NCBI RefSeq assembly: GCF_012979235.1
Contig: NZ_JAATWC010000001.1
Span: forward strand, 649,504 to 713,503
Length of the DNA stretch: 64,000 nucleotides
Reading direction: 5' to 3'
DNA from: Dissulfurirhabdus thermomarina
GTDB lineage: Bacteria; Desulfobacterota; Dissulfuribacteria; Dissulfuribacterales; Dissulfurirhabdaceae
A program made the translations under genes and the position numbers. Below are positions 34,942-46,313 of the stretch, piece by piece. Each line of letters opens with the position of its first letter. Position 1 is the first letter of the stretch. The notes below the pieces were generated by a model. That model did no database searches. It saw nothing but the letters and a program-made list of their open reading frames with translations, and was not told where the DNA came from.

Positions 34942-35989
34942 GGTGCTGGATCCTCCCCGGGCATCGGTCTCGGCCGGGGGGCGGGGCGAGGTACGCGCGG
35001 GCCGCCAGGGCCCCCAGCCCGACGATGAATCCAACATAAACCAGGGGCATCCCGGGGTCACGCACCAGGCGGAAGGCGCTCCACCGGCGCACGCCGCCCA
35101 TGGACAGGGTGGCGCCGGGGAGGCGCACCGGCCGGCCCGGGCGGAGGACCCCCGAGAAGAGCACCGCGCCGTCCCGCGACACAGTCACCCGGGCCCGGTC
35201 CGGGGGGGCGTCCCCGCCGGTAGCCGGGAGGGTGACGCCCACGGTGAAGGGGAGGCCCGGCGGGCGGAAGGCGTCCCGGTGGCCGGATCGGACCGTCCCG
35301 CCGGCCGCGGCGGACCGGAGCGCCACGAAGGCGCTGAACCGGACACGGCCGAGGTCGTCCCGGACGGTGAAGGAGGGGGCGAAGCCGTGCTCCAGGCCGT
35401 AGACCCGGACCCCGTCCAGGTCGGCGGGGTGGAAGGGCCGGACGGCCTGCGTGTGGCGGCGGCGGACCAGCCGGACGGGCCCCGCCCCGGGCCGGGGCAC
35501 GACGCGGACCAGCCGGAACCGGAAGCCCCCCGGGAGGCCCACGGGCAGGAGGGGCCGCCGGGTGACGGAAAGCCCCGCGGCCCCCTCCCGGAGGAGCTCG
35601 CCCTCGGTGAGGACGGCCCGTGCCTCGTACCGACCCAGGGCGGAGCCGAGCCCCCCGGCGGCCACCAGGAGGAGGCTCGCGTGGAAGGCCACGGAGGCCC
35701 AGGCGGCGCGCGTGCCGCCGCCCGGCAGGCGCCGGGCCCGGCGCACGGTGCACGAGGCGAGGGCGTAGCACAGGAGCGCCAGGAGGGCCGGGAGGACCCC
35801 GCCCCGGGGCATGCGCCCGATGCCGAGGAGGTCGAGGAGGGCGGCCAGGCGGCGATGGCCGCCGAGGAAGCGGGCCAATGCCCCCGGATCGGGGAAGGCG
35901 GCCTGGAGGAGCGCCCCGGCGGCCAGGAGCACCGCGCAGGCGGCCATCGCCCACGACACGGCGCGGCGGGAGGCGACAGCCGCGTCCAC
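34934..35989 (-). CDS. resB: Cytochrome c biogenesis protein ResB/Ccs1
   Basis: ResB is the partner of CcsA in System II, where it presents the reduced apocytochrome. The 351-residue protein has an N-terminal transmembrane segment (AACAVLLAAGALLQ), two more helices up to about residue 105, a large periplasmic domain with GFRFRLVRV and HGFAPSFTVRDDLG, and a final helix (YVGFIVGLGALAARAYL). It is shorter than many ResB proteins (400-450). No ATG fits well, so I use a GTG at 35989 (an ATG at 35947 is the alternative). It lies 44 bp after the 7-heme cytochrome. Confidence 0.78.
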   Translation of the reverse strand: MDAAVASRRAVSWAMAACAVLLAAGALLQAAFPDPGALARFLGGHRRLAALLDLLGIGRMPRGGVLPALLALLCYALASCTVRRARRLPGGGTRAAWASVAFHASLLLVAAGGLGSALGRYEARAVLTEGELLREGAAGLSVTRRPLLPVGLPGGFRFRLVRVVPRPGAGPVRLVRRRHTQAVRPFHPADLDGVRVYGLEHGFAPSFTVRDDLGRVRFSAFVALRSAAAGGTVRSGHRDAFRPPGLPFTVGVTLPATGGDAPPDRARVTVSRDGAVLFSGVLRPGRPVRLPGATLSMGGVRRWSAFRLVRDPGMPLVYVGFIVGLGALAARAYLAPPPGRDRCPGRIQHRA

Positions 35990-36033
35990 CCGGCGCCAGG
36001 CCGCCGGGAGCCTTCGCCACGCGGGCCCGGGGC

Positions 36034-37377
36034 CTACCAGGGTTTCCCCCCGTTCATGGAGCCGCAGGCGTCCACCCCCGCCGAGGCGGCCCAGCAGGTG
36101 CCGTCCCCGTCGGCCCCCCCGTGGTAGTTGTCGAGGCGGATGCCGAGGAGGTAGCCCCCCAACAGGAGGTGGTCGGCCGGGTTCGAGGTGTAGCCCGTGC
36201 AGGTCTGCTTGCCGCTGCCCGGGTTGCTCCACATGAAGTGTTCGCCGTGGACGGCGGCGGTGCGCCCGCCGTTGTCCTGCTCGGCCACCGGGGGCGGGCA
36301 GGCGAGGGCGGTGTAGTCGGCCCGCCCCGGAGGGCCCCCGTGGCAGGCCCGGCACCCCAGGGAATTCTGGCCGGCCCCGTCGCCCTCGTACTGGTGGGCG
36401 GCGTTGCTGCCGTGGGACCAGGGCGAGCCCGGCGCCGTCCCGCCGTCGTAGGTGTCCACGTGGCAGAGGAGGCACAGGTTGTCGTAACACTCGGCGGCGT
36501 TGGGGTTGGTGCGGGCCCCCCAGGCCCGGAGCATGTAGCGGGTGTTGGAGCCGTGGGGGCCGCGGGGGGTGCCGGCGGGGTTGCCGTGGCAGTCCGTGCA
36601 CTTCAGGTGGGCGTTGGGCGCCGAGTTCCAGGGCGGCTTGAGGTTCACGGTGTAGTTGGCGAGGATGTTGGGGTTCTGCCAGTCGGAGAGGACCGGGTGG
36701 TGGGCGTAGTTGCCGGGGTTGAAGTGGGCCGCCACGTCGCCGCCCGCCACCGGGCCTCCGTTGTAGGTGGAATGGCACTTGAGGCAGAGCTGGTATTCCT
36801 TCGAGATGGGATCCCGGGCGGTGTAGCCGGTGGCGGAGGCCAGGGTCTCCTGGCCCGGGGAGGGGGTGCCCGGCAGGGAGAAGCCGTCCGGCTCCACGCC
36901 GGCCGCGCCCACCACGGCGCCCGTGGCGTTGTTGTCCTCGGCGGCGGGGTTCCGGGTGGGGATGCGCTGCGCCCGATGCGGGTCGTGGCAGTCCACGCAG
37001 AGCACGGGACCGGGCGCCGAGGAGGGGGAGTGGGCGTAGGCCTTGGTGGTCTCCGTGGCGATGTCGGCGTGGCAGGTGGCGCAGAAGGCGTTGTCCGTCT
37101 CGGCGGTGAAGAGGAGGTACTTGCTGGGTCCGCCGTCGGCCGGGAGCGGCTCCGCCCCGCCGAGGCTGGCGTGCTGCTCGTGGCAGTGCGAGCAGTTGCC
37201 GCGGGCGAAGGCCGAGTACGCCGGGTCCACGGCGGAGCGGTCCACGCCGTAGGTGCTGCTGCCGTGGGCCGAGCTGGTATAATCCCCTGCAGCCGCCCCG
37301 GCGGGGACGGCCAGGAGGCCGGCGGCCACCAGGGCCCGGAGGGCCGGGGTCCGGAGATGGGAAACGGCGATACCCAC
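36034..37377 (-). CDS. Heptaheme c-type cytochrome leading the maturation operon
   Basis: The 447-residue exported protein has a signal peptide (LRALVAAGLLAVPAGAAAG) and seven CxxCH motifs: CSHCHEQHASLGG, CATCH, CVDCHDPHR, CLKCH, CTDCHGNP, CLLCH and CRACH. A haem-free C-terminal domain of about 100 residues has extra cysteines (TCTGY, GTCWA, DACGS). The start is taken at the GTG 37377, since a TATAAT -10 lies just before it. This implies a leaderless or very short leader. It is first in an operon with resB, ccsA, NHL, membrane protein and radical SAM genes. It differs from the OmcS-like family. Confidence 0.8.
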   Translation of the reverse strand: MGIAVSHLRTPALRALVAAGLLAVPAGAAAGDYTSSAHGSSTYGVDRSAVDPAYSAFARGNCSHCHEQHASLGGAEPLPADGGPSKYLLFTAETDNAFCATCHADIATETTKAYAHSPSSAPGPVLCVDCHDPHRAQRIPTRNPAAEDNNATGAVVGAAGVEPDGFSLPGTPSPGQETLASATGYTARDPISKEYQLCLKCHSTYNGGPVAGGDVAAHFNPGNYAHHPVLSDWQNPNILANYTVNLKPPWNSAPNAHLKCTDCHGNPAGTPRGPHGSNTRYMLRAWGARTNPNAAECYDNLCLLCHVDTYDGGTAPGSPWSHGSNAAHQYEGDGAGQNSLGCRACHGGPPGRADYTALACPPPVAEQDNGGRTAAVHGEHFMWSNPGSGKQTCTGYTSNPADHLLLGGYLLGIRLDNYHGGADGDGTCWAASAGVDACGSMNGGKPW

Positions 37378-37383
37378 AAAACA

Positions 37384-37411
37384 ATTATACCATGCCACGG
37401 TGCCGCTCAAA
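37384..37411 (-). promoter_or_regulatory. Extended -10 promoter for the cytochrome-maturation operon
   Basis: On the minus strand a consensus TATAAT (37389-37384) is preceded by TG one base upstream (TGGTATAAT), an extended -10. A weak TTTGAG-like -35 lies about 16 bp further up. Transcription would begin at about 37377, at the GTG codon itself. Confidence 0.55.
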
Positions 37412-37484
37412 GGGCGGTTTTCGGCCCTATCCGCCGTGGTCCAAGGGTCGGGCGTTTTCCCGCGCCCCGGCGGAGGAGGACGAC

Positions 37485-38894
37485 ATGGCGACCTTGACGT
37501 TTCACGGCGCGGCGGGCACCGTCACGGGCTCCTGCCACCTGTTCGAGGCCGGGGGCGCGGCCTACCTCCTGGACTGCGGGCAGTTCCAGGGAGGCCCCGA
37601 CCTCGAGCAGCGCAACTTCGCGCCCTTCGGCTTCGACCCCCGCGAGGTTCGGGGCGTGCTCCTCAGCCACGGCCACTTCGACCACTGCGGCCGGATCCCG
37701 CTCCTCGTGAAGCAGGGTTTCCAGGGGCACGTCATCTGCACCCCGCCCACCCGGGACATCGCGCGACTCATCCTCCTCGACTCGGCCTACGTCCAGCGGG
37801 AAGACTTCCGCACCGAGCACCGGCGCCTGGCCCGCGCCGGGCGCCGGGCGCGGGCCCCCCTCTATGGGGTCGAGGACGTCCTCGAGGCCATGGACCGGTT
37901 CGACCGGGTGGTGGAGTACCACGCGCCCGTGGAGCTCGAGGGGGGCGCCCGGGTCGTCTTCACCGCCGAGGACGCCGGCCACATCCTCGGCTCGGCCCAG
38001 GTCCTCCTGGAGTACCCGGGTGCGGACGGCCGCTCCCGGCGGCTCCTCTACACCGGGGACCTCGGCGAGAACGAGCGCCCGCTCCAGCACGCCCCGGCAC
38101 CGCCGCCGGCGCCCGTGGACGTCCTGGTGATGGAGACCACCTACGGCGACCGCCGGCATCGCCCCCTCGAGGAATCCGTGGCGGAGTTCCGGGCGGCGGT
38201 CCTGGAGACCGTGGCCGCCGGCGGGACGGTGCTCGTCCCCACCTTCGCCCTGGAGCGCAGCCAGGAGATCCTCTACCACCTGGGCCGGATGAAGCGGGAG
38301 GGGGTGCTCGCCCCCGAGGTCCCCGTCTTCCTGAACAGCCCCTTGGCCATCGACCTCACGCGGCTCTACCACCGCCACTGCCGGTTCTGCCGCCCGGAGG
38401 TGGCCGAGGGCCTCTCCGTCGGCCGCTCCCCCTTCGCCTTCCCCGGGGTGCACTTCACCGAGGCCCCGGAAGAGTCCCGGGCCATCCACAACGTGCCGGG
38501 GCCGAAGATCGTGCTCGCCGGGAGCGGCATGATGGCCGGCGGCCGGATCCGCCACCATCTGAAGCACCTCCTCTGGAAACCCTCCACCACCCTCATCGTG
38601 GTGGGCTACCAGGCGGAGGGGACCCTGGGCCGGGAGATCGTGGAGGGCGCCCGCCGGGTCGAGGTCTTCGGGGAGGAGGTGGCCGTGGAGGCCCGGGTGC
38701 TCACCATCAACGGCTTTTCGGCCCACGCCGGCCAGGACGCCCTCCTCGCCTTCGCCCGGGCCGCGCGGCCGCGGCACGTGGTCCTGGTCCACGGGGAGCC
38801 CTCGGCCGCCGAGACCTTCTCCCGCCTCCTCCGGGGGGCCCTCCCGGAGGCCCGGGTCACCGTGGCGCGGGAGGGGGAGACCCTGGAGGTCTGA
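37485..38894 (+). CDS. MBL-fold/beta-CASP RNA exonuclease-like protein
   Basis: The 469-residue protein is a metallo-beta-lactamase of the beta-CASP family (CPSF/RNA-processing type, YSH1-like). It has the zinc motif SHGHFDHCGR (H62, H64, D66, H67), a DAGHILGSAQV segment, GDLGENERP, METTYGDRRH and the terminal HAGQ and VHGEP motifs. Such proteins process or degrade RNA in the cytoplasm. GGAGGAGG precedes the ATG at 37485. It is divergent from the cytochrome-maturation operon and upstream of citrate synthase, with no obvious functional link. Confidence 0.88.
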   Translation: MATLTFHGAAGTVTGSCHLFEAGGAAYLLDCGQFQGGPDLEQRNFAPFGFDPREVRGVLLSHGHFDHCGRIPLLVKQGFQGHVICTPPTRDIARLILLDSAYVQREDFRTEHRRLARAGRRARAPLYGVEDVLEAMDRFDRVVEYHAPVELEGGARVVFTAEDAGHILGSAQVLLEYPGADGRSRRLLYTGDLGENERPLQHAPAPPPAPVDVLVMETTYGDRRHRPLEESVAEFRAAVLETVAAGGTVLVPTFALERSQEILYHLGRMKREGVLAPEVPVFLNSPLAIDLTRLYHRHCRFCRPEVAEGLSVGRSPFAFPGVHFTEAPEESRAIHNVPGPKIVLAGSGMMAGGRIRHHLKHLLWKPSTTLIVVGYQAEGTLGREIVEGARRVEVFGEEVAVEARVLTINGFSAHAGQDALLAFARAARPRHVVLVHGEPSAAETFSRLLRGALPEARVTVAREGETLEV

Positions 38895-38938
38895 GGCCGG
38901 CCCGGCCGGGGGGCTTTCGCCGCGGCGGGCCTCCATGT

Positions 38939-38944
38939 TATAAA
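38939..38944 (+). promoter_or_regulatory. -10-like element upstream of citrate synthase
   Basis: TATAAA stands out in a GC-rich spacer 44 bp before the gltA start. The -35 is poor (CTTTCG at 38914-38919, 19-bp spacing), so this is a weak prediction. Confidence 0.3.
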
Positions 38945-38987
38945 TTCCTTTTCAGCGCGGCCCGGGATGCGGCCGCGGGGGATCACC

Positions 38988-40331
38988 ATGGGCACGAAGG
39001 ATACGACGACCCGGCAATACGCGGAACTGATCGTGGACGGCCGCACCCACCGGCTCCCCATCGTGGAGGGGTCCGAGGGCGAGCGGGCCATCGACATCCG
39101 CCGGCTCCGGGCCGAGACCGGCCTCGTCACCCTGGACTCCGGGTACATGAACACCGGGGCCTGCACCAGCTCCATCACCTACCTCGACGGGGAGCGGGGC
39201 GTCCTCCGGTACCGGGGCTACGCCGTGGACGAGCTGGCCGACAAGTGCTCCTTCGTGGAGGTGGCCTACCTCCTGGTGCACGGGACGCTGCCCACCCGGC
39301 GGCAGCTCACCCACTTCAGCCGCCTCCTGGGCCGCTACGCCCTCATCCACGAGGACATGATCCACTTCTTCGACCGGTTTCCGCCCCACGCCCATCCCAT
39401 GGCGATCCTGTCCTCCATGGTGAACGCCCTGTCCACCTTCTACCCGGAGATCACCGAGAACCCCCTGGAGAACCTCGACTGCATGGTGGCCCGGCTGCTT
39501 TCCAAGGTCCGGACCATCGCCGCCTTCTCCTACAAGAAGTCCATCGGGCACCCCCTGGTCTACCCCCGCCACGACCTCAGCTACTGCGCCAACTTCCTGA
39601 ACATGATGTTCGACTCGCCGGTCCAGCCCTACGAGATCCGGCCGGAGGCCGTGGCGGCCCTGAACAAGGTGCTCATCCTCCACGGCGACCACGAGCAGAA
39701 CTGCTCCACCTCCACGGTCCGCATCGTGGGCAGCGCCCGCGTGAACCTCTACGCCTCCATCTCCGCGGGGATCAGCGCCCTCTGGGGGCCCCTCCACGGC
39801 GGCGCCAACCAGGCCGTGGTGGAGATGCTCGAGCGCATCTACAACGGGGGCGGCGACTTCCGGAAGTACGTCGAGATGGCCAAGGACCCCTCGAGCCTCT
39901 TCCGCCTCTCCGGGTTCGGCCACCGGGTCTACAAGACCTACGACCCCCGGGCCCGGGTCATCAAGAAGACCTGCGACGACCTGCTCGAGGCCCTCAACGT
40001 CTCCGACCCCCTCCTCGACATCGCCAAGGAACTCGAGGAGTACGCCCTCAAGGACGACTACTTCCTCGAGCGGAACCTCTACCCCAACGTGGATTTCTAC
40101 AGCGGGATCATCTACCGGGCCCTGGGCATCCCGAAGAACATGTTCACGGTGATGTTCGCCCTGGGGCGGCTGCCGGGATGGATCGCCCACTGGAAGGAAC
40201 TCTGGGACGACCCGGAGTCGCGGCTCTACCGGCCGCGGCAGATCTACACCGGCCCCGGCGCCCGGGAGTTCGTCCCCCTGGACGATCGGGTGGAGGCGGG
40301 GGACGAGGACGTCCCCTGCGCCGGCCGGTGA
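38988..40331 (+). CDS. gltA: Citrate synthase (type II)
   Basis: Citrate synthase condenses oxaloacetate and acetyl-CoA in the cytoplasm, the entry step of the citric acid cycle. The 447-residue protein matches the hexameric type II form. Catalytic residues are visible as LHGDHEQNCSTSTVR (H235), WGPLHGGANQ (H270) and NVDFYSG (D369), with the GFGHRVYK loop. I use the ATG at 38988, preceded by GGGGGA, because the ATG at 38967 lacks a ribosome-binding site. A -10-like TATAAA lies upstream. The gene implies a working cycle or its reverse. Confidence 0.95.
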   Translation: MGTKDTTTRQYAELIVDGRTHRLPIVEGSEGERAIDIRRLRAETGLVTLDSGYMNTGACTSSITYLDGERGVLRYRGYAVDELADKCSFVEVAYLLVHGTLPTRRQLTHFSRLLGRYALIHEDMIHFFDRFPPHAHPMAILSSMVNALSTFYPEITENPLENLDCMVARLLSKVRTIAAFSYKKSIGHPLVYPRHDLSYCANFLNMMFDSPVQPYEIRPEAVAALNKVLILHGDHEQNCSTSTVRIVGSARVNLYASISAGISALWGPLHGGANQAVVEMLERIYNGGGDFRKYVEMAKDPSSLFRLSGFGHRVYKTYDPRARVIKKTCDDLLEALNVSDPLLDIAKELEEYALKDDYFLERNLYPNVDFYSGIIYRALGIPKNMFTVMFALGRLPGWIAHWKELWDDPESRLYRPRQIYTGPGAREFVPLDDRVEAGDEDVPCAGR

Positions 40332-40369
40332 GCCGCCGCCGACGCCCGTCCCCCTGAGGCCGGCGGCCG

Positions 40370-41203
40370 GTGCTGCCCCGCACCTTTCTCCACATCCCCC
40401 GGGTGGGCCCGGTCACGGAGGCCCGGCTCTGGGCCCGGGGCATCCGGTCGTGGGACGATCTGCTCGCCGCCGGCACCGGGGTGCTCCCCCGCTCCGCCGC
40501 CCGGTCGGCGTCGGCCTGCCTCGAGGCCTCCCGCCGAGCCCTGGCGGAGGGCCGGCCCGGTTTCTTCGCCGGGCGCCTCCCGCCCGCCGAGCACTGGCGC
40601 CTCTTTCCCCATTTCCGGGCCCGGACGGCCTACCTCGACATCGAGACCACGGGCCTGGACGCGGAGTCGGGTCACGTCACCACCGCCGCGCTCTACGACG
40701 GCCGCCGGCTCCGGTGGTACGTCCACGGGGAGAACCTCGACGACTTCGCGGCGGACGTCGCCCGCTACGACGTACTCGTGACCTACAACGGCCGGTGCTT
40801 CGATCTCCCCTTCCTCGAGCGCTCCATGGGGCTGCGGCTGGGGCAGGCCCACATCGATCTCCGCTGCGTCCTGGGCGCCCTCGGCTTCCGCGGGGGCCTC
40901 AAGGGGTGCGAGCGGGCCCTCGGCGTCCGCCGCGACGGGCTCGACGGCGTGGACGGGTGGACGGCCGTCCGGCTCTGGGCCGCCTGGCGCCGGTCGGGTT
41001 CGCGCCGGGCCCTCGAGACGCTCATCGCCTACAACGCCGCCGACACGGTGAACCTCGAGCGGCTCATGGTGGCGGCCTACAACCTGCGGCTCGGCGCCAC
41101 GCCCTTCGCCGGGGAGACGCCCCTCGAGGCGCCGGCGCCCCCGCCGCCGCCCTTCGCGCCGGACCGCGGGGTGCTCCGGGCCCTCGGGGCCCCCGCGGCC
41201 TGA
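40370..41203 (+). CDS. RNase H-fold (YprB-like) exonuclease-domain protein
   Basis: The 277-residue protein has a DEDD-type nuclease fold: YLDIETTGLDAESGH with the D-x-E pair, VTYNGRCFDLPFLE in the second exonuclease motif, and a late YNAADTVNLERL motif with its catalytic Asp. It belongs with YprB-type predicted 3'-5' exonucleases. The N-terminal 80 residues resemble a helix-hairpin-helix (PRVGPVTEARLWARGI). The start is a GTG without a strong ribosome-binding site, so it could lie slightly elsewhere. It is in line with gltA and separated by 38 bp. Confidence 0.75.
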   Translation: MLPRTFLHIPRVGPVTEARLWARGIRSWDDLLAAGTGVLPRSAARSASACLEASRRALAEGRPGFFAGRLPPAEHWRLFPHFRARTAYLDIETTGLDAESGHVTTAALYDGRRLRWYVHGENLDDFAADVARYDVLVTYNGRCFDLPFLERSMGLRLGQAHIDLRCVLGALGFRGGLKGCERALGVRRDGLDGVDGWTAVRLWAAWRRSGSRRALETLIAYNAADTVNLERLMVAAYNLRLGATPFAGETPLEAPAPPPPPFAPDRGVLRALGAPAA

Positions 41204-41251
41204 GGGGCGCCCGCTGCGGCGCCCCGCCGGCGCATCTTCGCGGCGACGGCC

Positions 41252-41257
41252 TATAAT
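41252..41257 (+). promoter_or_regulatory. -10 element upstream of HD-GYP gene
   Basis: A consensus TATAAT lies 64 bp before the HD-GYP start. No convincing -35 is visible at 16-18 bp. Confidence 0.4.
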
Positions 41258-41320
41258 GGAACCATCGCACCCCCGGGGCCGGCCGAGCCGCCCGGCCGCC
41301 GCCGGGGGAGGAGGTCGAAC

Positions 41321-42840
41321 ATGTCCGTCCCGTCCCTTGCCATCCTCCTTGCCGCGATGGGCTTCCTCTTCCTGGCGGCCTCGGTGCTGGCGGCGGTGAG
41401 GATCCGCCGGGGCGTCCCCGGCGAGTACCGGCGGGCCTGGGACGCCGTCATGGGACTCATCGGGTTCTTCCTCGCGGGGTATGCCGTCTTCATCGCCATC
41501 GAGGCCCGGCCGGTGCGCTTTCCCCTGGCCCTCGTCACCGGCGCGGTCTTCTTCGCCGGGGCGGTCTTCGTCTTCCTCGTGGTGGACCTCACCCGGCGCA
41601 CCGTGGCCCGGATCCTGGCCCACGAGGCGGAGATCGCCCGGGTCAACGCGGATCTCCTCCGCCAGAACGAGGCCCTGGAGCGGGAGATGGCGGCCCGGGA
41701 ACGGGCCGAGGTGCAGGCCCGGGTGCGGCTGCAGCACCTGGCCGCCCTCCATGCCATCGACATGATGATCACCTCGAGCCTGGACCTCCGGGTGACCCTG
41801 GACGTCCTGCTCGACCAGGTGATGCCGCTGCTCGGCGCCGACGCCGTGGACGTGCTCCTTTTGAGCGCCATCACCCAGGACCTGGAATACGAGGCGGGCC
41901 GCGGGTTCCGCGGCGCCGGGATCCAGCGTTCCAGGGAACGGCTCGGCGAGGGCAGCGCGGGGCGGGCGGCCCTGGACCGCCGCCTGGTGCACGTCCACGA
42001 CCTCCACGACCCGGCCCAGGGCTTCCGCCGGTTCGACCTGGTGCGCGACGAGGGGTTCGAGTGCTGCTATGCCGTGCCGCTCATCGCCAAGGGCCAGGTG
42101 AAGGGCGTGCTCGAGGTCTTCTTCCGGCGCCACCCGGAATCCGACCCGGAATGGTTCGACCTCTTGGAGGCCCTGGCGGCCCAGGCGGCCATCGCCATCG
42201 ACAACGCCACCCTGTTCAACGAGCTCCAGCGCTCCAACGCGGAGCTCATCCTCGCCTACGATTCCACCATCGAGGGCTGGTCCAGGGCCCTGGAGCTGCG
42301 CGACCGCGAGACCCAGGGCCACACGGAACGGGTGGTCAAGCTCACCCTTCGCCTGGCCCGGGCCTTCGGCATGCGCGGCGAGGAGCTGGTCCACGTCCGC
42401 CGGGGGGCGCTCCTCCACGACATCGGCAAGATGGCCGTCCCCGACAGCATCCTCATGAAGGAAGGGCCCCTCACCGACGAGGAGTGGGAGGTCATGCGGC
42501 GCCACCCGGCCCTGGCCTTCGAGATGCTCTCGCCCATCGCCTACCTCCGGCCGGCCCTGGACATCCCCTACTGCCACCACGAGAAGTGGGACGGGACGGG
42601 CTATCCCCGGGGTCTCAAGGGGCCCCAGATCCCGCTGGCGGCCCGGATCTTCGCCGTGGCCGACACCTGGGACGCCCTTCGCTCGGAGCGGCGCTACCAC
42701 GAGGCCTGGTCCGAGGCCGAGGCCCGGGAGCACATCCGGTCCCTGGCCGGGACGCACTTCGACCCGGAGGTGGTCCGGGTCTTCCTGGAGGTGGGGCCCG
42801 GCGAGGACCGGGAGGCCGAAGGGGCGGGGCCGGAGGGGGG

Positions 42841-42844
<4 letters not shown>
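41321..42844 (+). CDS. Membrane-anchored GAF/HD-GYP cyclic-di-GMP phosphodiesterase
   Basis: The 507-residue protein has three N-terminal membrane helices, a coiled-coil linker (about 95-135), a GAF sensor domain (about 140-290) and an HD-GYP domain. The last is complete: H366-D367 in HDIGKMAVPD, then HHEKWDGTGYPRG (419-431). HD-GYP enzymes hydrolyse c-di-GMP, so this is a signalling output protein. GGGGGAGGAGG precedes the ATG. It is convergent with the sensor kinase, whose stop shares the CTAG. It could control surface or filament behaviour, but nothing in the sequence ties it to the cytochromes. Confidence 0.88.
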
Positions 42845-45585
<2,741 letters not shown>

Positions 45586-45633
45586 GGAGCGCGTCGTCCG
45601 GCTGGACCGTCGGGCCGCCGGCGCACCTGCAAT

Positions 45634-46218
45634 CTAGAACGTTTCGGGCTTCCTGGCAACGGCCTTCCGCCGGGCCCGGTAGAGGTAGATGGGGGCGTTG
45701 TGAAGGGGATGGTCCGGCCGGATCACCCGGTCCGGCACCCATCCGGGGATCTCGAAGTTGCACGAGACCACCCGGGTCCCGGGGCGGAGCTCGCCGGAGA
45801 GCTTCCGCGCCAGGCGCGCCATGACGTCCGGGCAGAGGTAGCAGAAGACCGCGTCCGCCCCGGAGAGATCGGCCTTCCAGAAGTCTTCCCGCCGCACCGA
45901 GACACCTGGGAGCCCCCGGCAGGCCAGGCGGGCCCGGAGGTAGGCCAGGGGGTTGAGCTCGAAGCCGGTGGCCCGGGCCCCGTGACGGCGGGCGGCCAGG
46001 CGGAGGACCCGCCCGTCGCCGCAGCCGAGGTCCACGAGATGCTGGCCCGGGTGCAGGGAAAGGGCGTCCAGGGCGGCCCGGACCCTGGCCTGCGCGGTGG
46101 GGACGAAGAGGGCCCCCCGGGTGGTCCCGTAGACCGAGGCCGTGGCGGCCACGTAGGCGGCCTTGGCCAGGAAGAGGAGGCCGGCGGCGGCCAGGATGAG
46201 GGGGATCCAGGTGGTCAT
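45634..46218 (-). CDS. Membrane-anchored SAM-dependent methyltransferase
   Basis: The 194-residue protein has an N-terminal hydrophobic anchor (IPLILAAAGLLFLAKAAYVA) and a Rossmann methyltransferase core with motif I DLGCGDGRVLRLAARRHGA. It also has ATGFELNPLAYLRARL and the post-core AVFCYLCPDVMARL. The substrate is unknown. I choose the ATG at 46218, where the anchor begins, although the ribosome-binding site is weak. It lies upstream of the hybrid kinase on the same strand (48-bp gap). Confidence 0.75.
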   Translation of the reverse strand: MTTWIPLILAAAGLLFLAKAAYVAATASVYGTTRGALFVPTAQARVRAALDALSLHPGQHLVDLGCGDGRVLRLAARRHGARATGFELNPLAYLRARLACRGLPGVSVRREDFWKADLSGADAVFCYLCPDVMARLARKLSGELRPGTRVVSCNFEIPGWVPDRVIRPDHPLHNAPIYLYRARRKAVARKPETF

Positions 46219-46313
46219 GGGTTCCGTGGCGCCGCCCAACTCTACCACGGGCGGGGAGGCCGGGGAACAGGGACGCCCTCCGCGCCGCCGGGCCCGGGCG
46301 CATCCCGGGGGGC

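Noticed and set aside
36034..36140. Extra haem sites in the C-terminal domain of the heptaheme cytochrome
   Set aside because: The cysteines there (TCTGY, GTCWA, DACGS) are not followed by CH at any plausible spacing and more likely form disulfides.
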